Shown: one piece after another, positions 8,562 through 17,317 of the stretch | How the letters are laid out: the number at the start of each line of letters is the position of its first letter | How positions within the stretch are numbered: the stretch's first letter is position 1 | From: Prorocentrum cordatum | Lineage: Eukaryota > Sar > Dinophyceae > Prorocentrales > Prorocentraceae | Assembly: GCA_963575745.1 (NCBI GenBank) | Contig: CAUYUJ010015030.1 | Location: 237,501-260,000, forward strand | DNA length: 22,500 bases | Direction: 5' to 3' | Program-made: the position numbers and the translations under genes | The notes under the pieces: model-generated | The model's input: only the letters and a program-made list of their open reading frames with translations | What the model was told of the DNA's origin: nothing | The model's database searches: none

Positions 8562-8611
8562 GCTTTGCTCCTCCTCCTCCTCCTCCTCCTCCTCCTCCAC
8601 CTCCTGTTGCA
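8562..8611. repeat. (CTC)n microsatellite
   Basis: About 45 bp of uninterrupted CTC/TCC triplets after CGCTTTG. It marks the approximate 3' limit of LINE 1. It may be the element's 3' tail or a chance neighbour. Confidence 0.9.
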
Positions 8612-8789
8612 TCCGCAACCGTTTTAAACATGTGCCCGTACTCCTGCAAACCAAGCCAACCGGCCGATGACGACTGGATACAGGGGGTCCTATCCCACCC
8701 GTTTAAAACAACACTGGCGCATGACGTCTCAATCTGGAGATTCGCTCGTCCATGTTGCGAAATGCGTGGCAAGAGGGGGACGGGGCACA

Positions 8790-9210
8790 CATCCCGCGCG
8801 AAAGGCCGACATGCCGCTCTCGCCTCGGCACCGCATTCACTTTTCTAGAGAATCGAGCTCCCGAGATTTCGCACGAAATTCCGTCGACGCGCGAGCGGAC
8901 GAAAATGTCGCGTTGGCCTCGGCGATGCGCAGATTCCACATGACAGTCGCATTCCCGCCTCGACACGGCAAATACTTTTGGGGCCCGAGCGAGTGGGCAA
9001 CTCTTCTCCCTCGCCCAACCTCCGCGCGCATTTCGCTTGGAAGTGGCGTTCCAACGCGGGCGCGGCGCATGGTTCGCCCGCCGCATCGCATGACAACGAT
9101 AGCAGCAGCGGGGCCGCGCCAGAGCGGGCGAAATGCCGACCTCGCCCAAGCGTCGCGCAGTTTGTGTGAAAGTCGCACTGCTGCGCCAGCGCGGCGCATG
9201 CTTCGTCTTC
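8790..9210. repeat. Degenerate tandem repeats, about 95-130 bp
   Basis: Four related blocks start near 8798, 8900, 8995 and 9124. Each has a CCTCGCC/CCTCGG patch, an ATGCGCA/CGCGCA patch and an AAAGTCGCA or equivalent patch. The last two also share GCGGCGCATG followed by TTCG (9062 and 9190). On the minus strand they read as repeats of a ...RHFxxxCxx...GRG.. peptide, but the period is not a constant multiple of three. I treat this as a non-coding repeat. Confidence 0.6.
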
Positions 9211-9413
9211 GCAGCGCCCACGTAGGCGGCGGGGCCCTTCGAGGGAAGGGGCATTATATGAAGGGCCCGGCGGCTCCTGAGAGGGCGTTTGGAAAACGGG
9301 AGGGCTTCTGAGAAGCTCCATGCCTCTCTCAGCCCCCCCCGCCATCTCACGGTTTTGTTTTCTCGCGACTCCCTCTTGCGCGCGCCGCCAAAACACGTGC
9401 GGCGGCAACCAGG

Positions 9414-9701
9414 ATGGAGGAAACCGACCCTAAGCCACATGAGGACGAGCGGAGGGACGACGGAGACGACTACCACCACCAACTACGACAAGAGCCACCG
9501 CCCAGCACCTCGGAGAACATCGCAAGACAGACGCGGTCATCCGAAGAGCCAGCGAGAACACCCGAGGAAACCCCGAGACCTTCCGAAGGCCCCTCGGAAA
9601 ACGACAAAATGTGCTTTATAGTGGCTTTCTGCCTTTTTGGGCCCGTTCCGGGCCGCGGAAACATCAACATCAATCTGGGATGGACGGGCCCCTCCCATTA
9701 G
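9414..9701 (+). CDS. Small acidic ORF, 95 aa, hypothetical
   Basis: An ATG after ACCAGG opens a 95-residue frame. The first 65 residues are hydrophilic and charged (Glu, Asp, Arg, Pro, Ser); the end is short and mildly hydrophobic (CFIVAFCLFG). No domain is recognised. The 3' part, from about 9560, merges into the GACGGCC/GAGGCCC-type repeat field and includes a variant of its AT-richer core (about 9608-9656). That argues for chance openness, at least at the end. Confidence 0.2.
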   Translation: MEETDPKPHEDERRDDGDDYHHQLRQEPPPSTSENIARQTRSSEEPARTPEETPRPSEGPSENDKMCFIVAFCLFGPVPGRGNININLGWTGPSH

Positions 9702-10190
9702 CTTTAGGTCGGGCATGATCTCCTACAGGCGGATCTTGGAAGACAAATTACAAATTGTCAAACAAAACGCAAAAATACTCTAAACTCCGCCGACCCCTTG
9801 GGGTTCATCGGCGTGTGAGATGCTTCCCCCTCCCCAAACCCATCCCCCAGGAGCCGGATTCGGTCGATTTGGAGGGGGGGTCTATCCGGACTCCCTGGGG
9901 GGGTCCTTTGCTCCAGAAATTCTGCCGGGGGGGCATCTAAGGCTTGAAAGCGGGCCACGAGGGCCCTAAACAAATTCCAAGACGGTCCAAGAAGGCCCCG
10001 AGTCGCCGAAACATCGTCCCAAGACGCCCCAAATGGCCTCGAGTCGGCCCAAGATGCCTGCAAGACGCCCGAAGAGGCGTCGAAGAGACCTCCCACCAAG
10101 GCCCCAAGAGGCCAAAATCGTTGATTGTCATGTTTTTCCCCGCATCCAAAGTGGGGTTCTTGTTTTCTCTGGACACCCCGCGCAGGAACA
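9702..10190. other. No gene seen; start of the AAGACGGCC-type repeat field
   Basis: From about 9955 the sequence is built of short CAAGACGGCCC/CCAAGAGGC units. At 10107-10128 it contains the GAGGCCAAAATCGTTGATTG element that precedes each conserved core downstream. 9702-9950 shows no coding signal and no clear repeat. Confidence 0.6.
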
Positions 10191-10194
10191 GGAA

Positions 10195-10470
10195 CACACA
10201 CAACACCCACTCACACTCACTCACACTCTCTCATCATCAACCTCATCAGCATCATCGATGATGCTCTCTCACATGCTTAGTCACTCACATACTCATCATC
10301 ATCATCACTCGCACTCTCTCACACGCTCATGAAAATCAGCATCATCATCGGCATCGGCATCATCCTCATTCAAACATCATCATCGCCACCACCACTCACA
10401 ATCAATCATCATCCTCTTCACCACTCATCTTCACCACCACTCATCATCTTCATCCTCATCATCGTTGAGT
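10195..10470. repeat. Compound microsatellite (CACTCACA / CATCAT)
   Basis: A long run of ACTCACAC, then CATCAT, CATCGG and CACCAC-type triplets, with no coding potential in a sensible frame. It stops directly before the 160-bp tandem array. Confidence 0.9.
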
Positions 10471-10477
10471 AAATAAT

Positions 10478-11246
10478 GAGGAAGTCTCAGGCGGGAGCCC
10501 CCTCCCTATGGGGCCCGCAGATCATGTTGGTAATCCGAACGGGTCATCGGAATCGTGTAACTGTCGTCACTTTTGAGCTCAACAAACCTGAAAATGGAGG
10601 AAGTCTCAGGCGGGAGCCTCGTCTGTGAGTGAATTGGGAGGAAGTCTCAGGCGGGAGCTCCCTCCCTATGGGGCCCGCAAATCATGTTGGTAATCCGAGC
10701 GGGTCATCGGAATCCTGTAACTGTCGTCACTTTTGGGCTCCTCAAGCCTGAATTTGGAGGAAGTCTCAGGCGGGAGCCTCGTCTGTGAGTAAATTGTGAG
10801 GAAGTCTCAGGCGGGAGCCCCCTCCCTATGGGGCCCGCAGATCATGTTGGTAATCCGAGCGGGTCATCGGAACCTGTAACTGTCGTCACTTTTGGGCTCC
10901 CCAGGCCTGAAAATGGAGGAAGTCTCAGGCGGGAGCCTCGTCTGTGAGTGAATTGGGAGGAAGTCTCAGGCGGGAGCTCCCTCCCTATGGGGCCCGCAGA
11001 TCATGTTGGTAATCCGAGCGGGTCATCCTGTAACTGTCGTCACTTTTGGGCTCCTCAAGCCTGAATTTGGAGGAAGTCTCAGGCGGGAGCCTCGTCTGTG
11101 AGTGAATTGTGAGGAAGTCTCAGGCGGGAGCCCCCTCCCTATGGGGCCCGCAGATCATGTTGGTAATCCGAGCGGGTCATCGGAACCCTGTAACTGTCGT
11201 CACTTTTGGGCTCCTCAAGCCTGAATATGGAGGAAGTCTCAGGCGG
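10478..11246. repeat. 160-bp tandem array with dimeric (A-B) higher-order structure
   Basis: Units start at 10478, 10638, 10798, 10957 and 11111 (lengths 160, 160, 159, 154). The fifth is cut off at about 11246. Every unit contains GAGGAAGTCTCAGGCGGGAG twice: at its start and about 40 bp before its end. Units 1, 3 and 5 have GGGAGCCCC; units 2 and 4 have GGGAGCTCC. The second half and the junction vary in the same alternation: CTGAAAATGG in units 1 and 3, CTGAATTTGG in units 2 and 4, CTGAATATGG in the fifth. The array therefore grew as a dimer of about 320 bp. The short fourth unit has lost about 6 bp after GGGTCAT. Confidence 0.95.
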
Positions 11247-11336
11247 TTTTGCCCAGGGCGGAGGCGAAGCAGCTCGCGGCAGAGCTGGGCTTCGTGCTGC
11301 CTTCCGCCTGAGCGCGGCTGCGCCTCGCTCGAAGCC

Positions 11337-11423
11337 CGCGGGGTTGTCCCAACGGCTTGGTCTTGCGCGCCAACGGCTCGCGGGGTTGTCCCGACAGCCT
11401 GGCCCGCGGGGTTGTCCCAACGG
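11337..11423. repeat. 20-bp repeat x3
   Basis: CGCGGGGTTGTCCC followed by AACGGC or GACAGC occurs at about 11337, 11378 and 11404. The minus strand reads AVGTTPRA in one frame. The spacing is irregular (41 and 26 bp). Confidence 0.85.
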
Positions 11424-11719
11424 CTGCGCGACGTGACCAGTAGAGAACGCGCCTGTGCTGGCCGTGGCGGCGACGGCGCCGAGGAACATCGACATGCGCG
11501 CTCATGCAACAGGAAGGGGAGGAGGTGGCGGGGCGCGGAACAAACAGGGGGGCGAGGATGGGGACAACGTAAGGAGTGGAAGGGGGGCCCGCGCCAAGGC
11601 GACAGGAAATATACGCAGAAGAGACAGCCAGGACGCCTCACCAACCACGAGGACGACGGTGATGGTTTTTTTTCCAGATTCGCCCAGAGGATTCTTATGT
11701 GGGGTTCTTCCGTCGGAGT
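11424..11719. other. No gene seen (purine-rich stretch)
   Basis: G/A-rich sequence around 11510-11610 and no recognisable coding or RNA signal. Open frames here on both strands look like composition effects. Confidence 0.5.
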
Positions 11720-11995
11720 AATTTTCCAAACATGTTTGGCTTTCTCGCCTTTTCGGGCTTCCGACGCTCCAAGACGGCCTCAGAGGCTCCATAGACCGCC
11801 TCAAGACGGCACACCAGTCCCCCGAGAAGGCCCCAAGACGGCCCAAGAGGGCCCGAACACGAGTCAAGAGGACCATAAGATAGCCCAAGAGGCCTCCAAG
11901 AAGGCCTCAAGAATGGCCCCAGGAGGGGACCACGAACCGAAAATTCTAACTCTCCGCACCAAGGAGCTCCCGGCATAGCCCAGGAGGGGCCCTCT
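11720..11995. repeat. Segmental duplication, left copy
   Basis: Aligns to 12139-12414 at a constant offset of 419 bp, judged by eye at about 80% identity. Landmarks are ATGTTTGGCTTTCTCGCC (11732 and 12151) and GGGGACCACGAACCGA (ending 11940 and 12359). The copy begins with a variant of the AT-richer core and continues into short AAGAGGCC units. Confidence 0.85.
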
Positions 11996-12138
11996 AGGCT
12001 CTAGGGGCTCCACGAGACCCCCACGAGACCCCCAGCGCCCCAAAAGATGCCCCAAGAGGCACCTCCAATACGCTTGAAGAGGCTTCCACGATACCTCCAA
12101 CGAGGGCCCCACTAGGCCAACATCCTTTATTTTTAGAT

Positions 12139-12414
12139 GATTGTTTCAAGATGTTTGGCTTTCTCGCCTGTTCGGGCTTCCGACGCTCCACGACGGCCCA
12201 CAAAACCCCTAAGACAGCCTTAAGACGGCCCGTCAGGCCCCAGAGAAGGTCCCACGAAGGCCCAAGTGGGCCAGACCACGGGTAAAGAGGACCTCAAGAT
12301 AGCCCAAGAGGCCTCCAAGAAGGCACCAAGAATTGCCCAAGAAGGGGACCACGAACCGAACATTCTAGCTCTCCGCCCCAAGAAGCTCCCGGGATGGCCC
12401 AAGAGACCCTCCAA
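12139..12414. repeat. Segmental duplication, right copy
   Basis: Partner of 11720-11995. The equal offset at both ends means the copies differ mainly by substitutions or balanced small indels. That is unusual in a field where short-unit slippage would be expected. Confidence 0.85.
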
Positions 12415-12616
12415 GGGCTCATCGAGGCCCCACGAGACCCCCAAGAGCCCCAAAAGAGGCTCCAAGAGGCCCGAAAACAACACTCCAGAGGCAGCCAAAC
12501 GGCCTCGGGAAGGCCCCAGCGACGCTTCTCGCGAGATCCCACCGCACATCCGAGAGGCTTCTGAGCCACAGCCCAGGCACGGTGGCGGGATGGGCCAAAT
12601 GCCACCAGAACCGCCG

Positions 12617-12721
12617 CCCCCTCCTGATTTATCAAAAGGGTGCCTGGCGTGCCGAACGAGATGGCTTTTGGTTTTGGTTCTTTTTCCAAAAGGACTCCCC
12701 CTGGGGCTTCGGCCCGTCCCG
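12617..12721. repeat. Module D, copy 1 (CCCCTGGGG box)
   Basis: The last 38 bp (12684-12721, around CTCCCCCTGGGGCTTCGG) match 14047-14084 with one mismatch. The upstream part shares CCGCCGCCCCCT, GATT.ATC and GTGCCTGGCGTGC with 13986-14030. The minus-strand reading GPKPQGE(S/F)FW is shared, but no ORF of substance contains both. Confidence 0.85.
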
Positions 12722-12954
12722 CTCAAAACGCATCGTGCCTGTTTCCTCCAGTTGGCCCAAGATGGCGTCCAAGACGGCCAAGATGGCCCAGGATGGCCTC
12801 CAAGACGCCTCCAAGACGGCCCAAGATGGCCTCCAAGACGGCGAAGATGGCCCCAAAATACCTCCAAGACGGCCCAAAATGGCCTCAAGATGGTCTACGA
12901 CGGCCCAACAGGCCTACAAGAGGCGCCCACGACGGCCCAAGAGCCCTCCAAGAC

Positions 12955-13050
12955 GTCCTCCAGGAAGGCCCGAAAGGGCCAAAATCATTGATTGTCCTTC
13001 GGTGTGTGAAGCATTTTGGCATTTGCGCCATTTCGGCTTTCCGACGGCCC
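12955..13050. repeat. Conserved core module, copy 1 of 5
   Basis: Pattern: AGGAAGGCCCGAA, then GGCCAAAATCATTGATTG, a short variable gap, then TTTTGGCATTTGCGCC followed by a TTTCGGCTTTCCGACGG-like end. It is an AT-richer island in the GC-rich field. The other full copies are at about 13200-13288, 13565-13660, 14335-14422 and 14705-14805; shorter variants are at 11732-11770 and 12151-12189. Confidence 0.85.
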
Positions 13051-13199
13051 ACGACGGCCCAAGAGGCCCCCAAGATCGCACAAGAGGCCCCCAAGACGGC
13101 TACCGACGGCGTCAGACGTGCCAGGAACCCACCAAGATGGCCGAAGTTGGCTCGAACCTGGCCCAAGACGGCCCAAGAGGCCCCCAAGAGGGCCTCCAG

Positions 13200-13288
13200 G
13201 AAGGCCAGAAGAGGCCCAAAACATTGATTGTCCTGAGGTGTTTGACGGATTTTGACATTTGCTTCTTTTCGGCCTTCCGACGACCCGA
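13200..13288. repeat. Conserved core module, copy 2
   Basis: GGCCCAAAACATTGATTGTC near 13213, then GACATTTGCTTCTTTTCGG and CCTTCCGACG to 13286. It is 239 bp from copy 1. Confidence 0.8.
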
Positions 13289-13564
13289 GCCGGCCCAAGA
13301 GCTCCCGAAGATCGCCGAAAGATTGGCCTCCAAGATGACCCCAGAACGGCCCAAGACGGCCCCAAGACGGCCCCAAGATGCACCCAAGACGGCACAGGAG
13401 GCCTTTAAGACGCCCCAGATGGGCCTCCTAGACGGCCCTGGAGCATTCCAAGAGGGCCCCAAGTCGGCCCATAGAGGCCCCCCAAACGGCTTCCGACGGC
13501 GTCAGAAGACAGCCGAACATGGCCCTAAGATGGCCCAAGACGGTCCAAGAGGCCTCCAAAAGGG

Positions 13565-13660
13565 CCTCCAGGAAGGCCCGAAAAGGCCAAAATCATTGAT
13601 TTCCAATAGGTTTTTGAAGGAATGTGGCATTTGTTTTTTTATGCCTTCCGACGGCCCGAG
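13565..13660. repeat. Conserved core module, copy 3
   Basis: GGCCAAAATCATTGATTTCC near 13584, GTTTTTGAAGG, then GTGGCATTTG followed by a T-run and TGCCTTCCGACGG to 13654. It is the most diverged of the five in its second half. Confidence 0.75.
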
Positions 13661-13847
13661 ACGGCCCAAGTGCTCCCAAAGATCGCCCAAGAGGCCCAAG
13701 ACACGGCCCCAAGAGGCCCCAATGACGGCCCAAGAGGTCTCCAAGACGTTCAAGATTGCCTCCAAGACGGCCCAAGAGCCCTCCAAGACGTCCTCCAAGA
13801 AGGCCCGATGGCCTCCAGATGGCCAAGATGACCTTCAAGATGCCCAC

Positions 13848-13985
13848 GTGTTCCCCGAAGGCTTTCCAAACCGATTCGGGGAACACATGGTCCGATAGCT
13901 TGGCAGGTCTGGCCTCAACGTTCGGCCACATAGGCGCTTCCAAAAAGGCAGGGAGCGGCGGTGATTCGCCGTAGGCGTCTTCGAT
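13848..13985. repeat. Hairpin module E, copy 1 (138 bp)
   Basis: It begins with a perfect 12-bp inverted repeat, GTGTTCCCCGAA (13848-13859) and TTCGGGGAACAC (13875-13886), separated by a 15-nt loop. About 100 bp of sequence shared with copy 2 follows, including CTCAACGTTCGGCCAC and GTGATTCGCCGTAGGCG, ending at GTCTTCGAT. Confidence 0.9.
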
Positions 13986-13989
13986 CCGC

Positions 13990-14084
13990 CGCCCCCTGTC
14001 GATTCATCGCAAGCGTGCCTGGCGTGCTAGATTATTACGGTTTTTGTTCCAAAAGAACTCCCCCTGGGGCTTCGGCCCGTCCCG
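13990..14084. repeat. Module D, copy 2
   Basis: Partner of 12617-12721. It follows the hairpin module (13848-13985) directly, whereas copy 1 has no hairpin module upstream and the second hairpin module has no D module after it. Confidence 0.85.
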
Positions 14085-14334
14085 GGGTCCCGGGAGGATT
14101 GCCCGGACCCGGTTGCCAAGGATGTTTCTCTCCAGATGGCTCCAAGACGGCCCAAGAGGACTCCAAGATGCATCCAAGACGGCCAAGATGGCCTCCGAGA
14201 CTGCTAAGATGGCTCAAAGATGCATCCAAGACGAGCCAAGATGCATCCAAGACGGCCTAAGATGGGCCCAAGACGGGCCCAGAGGCCCCAAAGAGGCCTC
14301 CGATACGGCCCAAGAAGCCCCCAAGAGGTCCTCC

Positions 14335-14422
14335 AGGAGGGCCCGAAGAGGCCAAAATCATTGATGTTACATTGGTTTTTGAAGCATTTTGGCATTTGCG
14401 CCTTTTCGGCTTTCCGACGATC
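14335..14422. repeat. Conserved core module, copy 4
   Basis: GGCCAAAATCATTGATG near 14351, GGTTTTTGAAGC, ATTTTGGCATTTGCGCC, then TTTTCGGCTTTCCGACG to about 14419. It is close to the consensus. Confidence 0.85.
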
Positions 14423-14704
14423 CAAGACGCCCAAGAGGCCCCCAAGGTCGCCCCAAGATCGCCCAAGAAGCCTCCAAGATGGCCCCATAACGGCCCACGA
14501 GGCCCCCAAGACGGCCGCAAGAGGGCCCCAGGACGGCCCAAGAGGCCCCCAAGACGGCCAAGATGGCCTCCAAGACGGCCAAGACGGCTCAAGATGGCCT
14601 CCAAGATGCCTCAAAGATCCAAGACGGCCCAAGATGCACCCAAGACGGCCTTAGATGGGCCCAAGAGGCCCCAAAGAGGCCTCCGATACGGCCCAAGAGG
14701 CCTC

Positions 14705-14805
14705 CAAGAGGTCCTCCAGGAAGGCCGGAAGAGGCCAGCATCATTTACTTTCCGTAGGTTTTTGAAGCATTTGGCATTTGCACCTTTTCGGCATTCCGAC
14801 GGCCC
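14705..14805. repeat. Conserved core module, copy 5
   Basis: GGCCAGCATCATTTACTTTC near 14732, GTTTTTGAAGC, ATTTGGCATTTGCACC, then TTTTCGGCATTCCGACGG to 14804. Confidence 0.8.
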
Positions 14806-15004
14806 AAGACGGCCCAAGAAGCCCCCAAGGTCGCCTCAAGATCGCCCAAGAGGCCTCCAATATGGCCCCGTGACGGCCCAAGAGTCCCCCCAAGACGGCC
14901 CCAAGAGGGTCCAAGACGGCCTAAGATGCCCCCAAGACGCCCTCGATGACCTCGAAGACGGCCAAGATGGCCCAATAGAACACTAGAGTAGACCAAGAGC
15001 CTCA

Positions 15005-15066
15005 CAAGAGGCCTCCTCCTCCCTTCTCCTTCTTTCTCCCTCTCCTCCCCTTCCTCCTCCCCCCTC
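15005..15066. repeat. Pyrimidine-rich tract
   Basis: CTCCTCC and TTCTCC-type simple sequence that closes the short-repeat field just before hairpin copy 2. Confidence 0.8.
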
Positions 15067-15067
15067 C

Positions 15068-15207
15068 ATGTTCCCCGAACGTTTTCCAAACAGATTCGGG
15101 GAACACACGGTTCGATAGCTTGGCAGGCCTCTGGCCTCAACGTTCGGCCACGTAGGCGCTTCCGAACGGACAGGGGGCGGCGGTGATTCGCCGTAGGCGT
15201 CTTCGAT
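15068..15207. repeat. Hairpin module E, copy 2 (140 bp)
   Basis: It matches 13848-13985 1220 bp away. The stem TGTTCCCCGAA (15069-15079) and TTCGGGGAACA (15095-15105) keeps an 11-bp perfect pairing and the same 15-nt loop. Most of the differences lie in the loop and the linker. Confidence 0.9.
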
Positions 15208-15261
15208 ACAAATACAAGCATAATTCACGCACTGATTGAGCTGGGATGGTATGACTTCATA

Positions 15262-15765
15262 ATGAGGATGGACGATAGGAGGATGGGAGATCGGGTGCGA
15301 ATGAAGGAGACCGACTGCGGCGTGGTCGCTGGGACCTGTGTCAATATTCCTTCTGGATATGCACCGCCTGCTCGACCCGACCAACGACACACCCGGGGCT
15401 ATGTGGGCATTGTGCGGGGCTTTGGGACAATCTCGCGCTTTGAACCCCCCGACGCTCGTAGTGGACCCGCAAGGCCGCCACGACGGCCCCACGAGGGCAG
15501 CTGCGACCTCTACGACGCCAACGGAGGCGCCCAAGACCAACTCCGAAAGAAGACCAGCCAAAGGACCCGATCGGACATTCCGAGCCCTCGGCCACAAGAG
15601 AACCACAGGAGATCCCACCAAAACCCCCGCAAGGCTGACACGAGGCCCCCACCGGACGGCATCTACTACACCCCCGAGGGGTCGGCGGTGCGGCGTCAGC
15701 CCGAGAACAAGAGAGGTATCGTCCCCAGGCGAGTGCTCTTCTACTCTCGAACATTCCTCCTGTAG
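15262..15765 (+). CDS. Hypothetical ORF, 167 aa
   Basis: An ATG opens 167 codons. The first 60 residues look less biased than the surroundings (VVAGTCVNIP, HTRGYVGIVRGFG) and hint at a small beta-barrel of the kind found in many algal proteins. The rest is Arg/Pro-rich. An overlapping plus frame (from about 15338, no strong start) and two minus frames are also open, so the strand is uncertain. Confidence 0.2.
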   Translation: MRMDDRRMGDRVRMKETDCGVVAGTCVNIPSGYAPPARPDQRHTRGYVGIVRGFGTISRFEPPDARSGPARPPRRPHEGSCDLYDANGGAQDQLRKKTSQRTRSDIPSPRPQENHRRSHQNPRKADTRPPPDGIYYTPEGSAVRRQPENKRGIVPRRVLFYSRTFLL

Positions 15766-16160
15766 AGGGACATGCCCCACTTACCATTGGCCGGGGCGGA
15801 ACGGGTCCTGCGGGAAACGGGTGCTGGACCCTGGGACCTTCCCCCGGGACGAGATCCCCGTCCCGAGCCGTCTTCTGACAGCTCTGGGCCCGTGGAGGGC
15901 CCCCCAAACTTCAGGACTCGTGCCCCTGAGGGCCCCTTGGTCCCCTGACGACCCCCGGATTCACGCTGGGCCGGCTCCTCATCCCGGACCACGGCGGCGC
16001 CGACGCCGACGCCGACGCCGACGGCGCCAACTCCGACGCCGCCGACGACGACTGTGACGACGACCAACTTCCACCACCTCCCGGGAGTATCCGGAAACCT
16101 CCCGCAGAAGACCCTCCAGAGGCATCCAGGGTCCAGAACACATCCAAGCGCCTTCAAACG
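15766..16160. other. Unassigned, with (GCCGAC)n
   Basis: GC-rich sequence with a CGCCGACGCCGACG run at about 15990-16027 that expands to poly-Arg, poly-Ala or poly-Asp depending on frame. No frame is convincing. Confidence 0.4.
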
Positions 16161-16166
16161 CTGTTC

Positions 16167-16355
16167 CATACGGTCGGGCTGTAGAGAAAAGGAGCGATCA
16201 ACTCTTCACCTCCACCTTCCATGCCTTCCGACCCCCGCTGAAGGTGTGGAAGAATCCATCGAGAGTCCAGGAAACCTACGTAGAACATATCGACAATAGG
16301 GCGGAAGGTTAAGGCAAAAGGTCCTGTAGAATGAAGGGGTCATACGGTCGGGCTG
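16167..16355. repeat. 15-bp direct repeats enclosing 159 bp
   Basis: CATACGGTCGGGCTG occurs at 16167-16181 and 16341-16355. The intervening 159 bp has lower GC than its flanks. CTGTAGA also recurs (near 16180 and 16324), so part of the pattern may be an older tandem repeat. A short insertion with a target-site duplication is possible but unproven. Confidence 0.5.
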
Positions 16356-16599
16356 GTGAAGTAAGGAAGCGTAAATTCGCCAGCCCAACGGGCCAGAGGC
16401 GTGCTAAGATCTCCGGTAACTGGTTGACACAATTTCTAGGTCGCACGCGCGGGGCGGCCCCTGGGGGCCCCTGGACGAAAAGTACTCCGACCAGGTCCCG
16501 GTCAGGTCCCCCCATAGCACTCCAGCGGAGGGCCATTTTTTGCCACCCCTCACGAGGATCGTGGCCTCAAAGGGAGGAGCCGCAATCAACTACCTCCGC

Positions 16600-16830
16600 C
16601 TCCCGCCACAAGAGCTCCCCAAGAGCCCCCAAAGAGGCCCCAGAGGCACCCAAGACAAAGGCCTCCAAGAGGCCCTCGAGAGGCCACCAAAGGCCCAAAA
16701 GAGGCCCCCAGGAAGCTTCGAAGAAGCCCCACAGACGCCACAAGACGCTCCGAGGAACTAGAACACCTGTTCCAAGAGGCCTCCAGAGGGCCCCAACAGG
16801 CTCCCAGAGGTCCCGAAGAAAGTAACTCCC
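16600..16830. repeat. Second patch of AAGAGGCC-type repeats
   Basis: Units such as CCAAGAGGCCC and CCAGAGGCAC as in the main field, but without the conserved core module. A Lys/Arg-rich plus-strand ORF from 16331 runs into it and is not called. Confidence 0.75.
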
Positions 16831-17310
16831 AGACGCTTCTTGAAGCTTGAAACCTGCATCCCAGAGGTCCTACAGAGGCCAACTTGGCGGGATACGCCGA
16901 AGGCAACTGCATATTTCAGCTACGTCCCGATCACCCAACCGCAAACGATGGCATACTACGGGCCGGCGGAATGAGCGAAGCAATTATATAAAGAGCGAAA
17001 TAGTTACTGGGCCCCAGAAGCGCCTGCGTGTACATACGAGGACAGCTAGAATAATGACCTTAGGAGCAGGGAGCTCCTTCCGATCCCAAAGCGGCCCATA
17101 TTCCGGCGTCTTGACTGCATCGACGACGACGACGACGACGACCACAGCGACGACTAGCTGTCGACGACGCCCGCACCTGGGCGTCGACCTCCTCCAGCTC
17201 CACCGGCTCAAGCTCGTCGCAGCACCCCACCGCGGCGCCCATGGAGGCCCCGGGGGCATTTTGCCCCGGTCGGTGGGCTCGAGCCGCCGCTGCGGGTCGC
17301 CGCCGTAGTT
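16831..17310. other. Unassigned, with (CGA)n
   Basis: It contains a short CGACGACGACGA microsatellite at about 17120-17146. No coding family was seen on either strand. Confidence 0.4.
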
Positions 17311-17317
17311 TTCCTAC

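Larger units (their letters stand above)
5546..8610 (+). mobile_element. LINE-type retrotransposon 1, 5'-truncated and decayed
   Basis: Going left to right the element shows reverse transcriptase motifs (5580-6190), a post-RT region (6208-6990), a CxxC...H...C zinc-finger-like segment (7075-7131), an RNase H domain (7290-7810) and a C-terminal tail with a CG motif (8192-8356). This order fits non-LTR retrotransposons. The frame changes at least five times and in-frame stops occur at 5765 and 6427, so it is inactive. No endonuclease is present. Homology starts just after the GA tract, as expected for 5' truncation in target-primed reverse transcription. It ends near a CTC microsatellite at 8562. 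Target-site duplications were not found by eye. Confidence 0.85.
11745..15000. repeat. Field of short GC-rich repeats (AAGACGGCC / AAGAGGCC units)
   Basis: About 3.2 kb built from imperfect 9-12 bp units such as CAAGACGGCC, CAAGAGGCCTC and CAAGATGGCC. Many frames are open on both strands and translate to monotonous peptides (LGPSWGRLG-like on minus, PRRPKTAP-like on plus). These are composition effects, so I call no genes. A similar but smaller patch lies at 16600-16830 and the field begins around 9955. Confidence 0.85.

Noticed and set aside
10478-11246. CRISPR array
   Set aside because: Units are ~160 bp and similar throughout, with no unique spacers; the context is eukaryotic.
12220-14990. 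Many overlapping ORFs of 100-440 aa on both strands
   Set aside because: Monotonous products of short GC-rich units, several frames open at once, no domain.
16331-16825. Basic 164-aa plus-strand ORF
   Set aside because: Its second half is the AAGAGGCC-type repeat and the first half has no recognisable domain.
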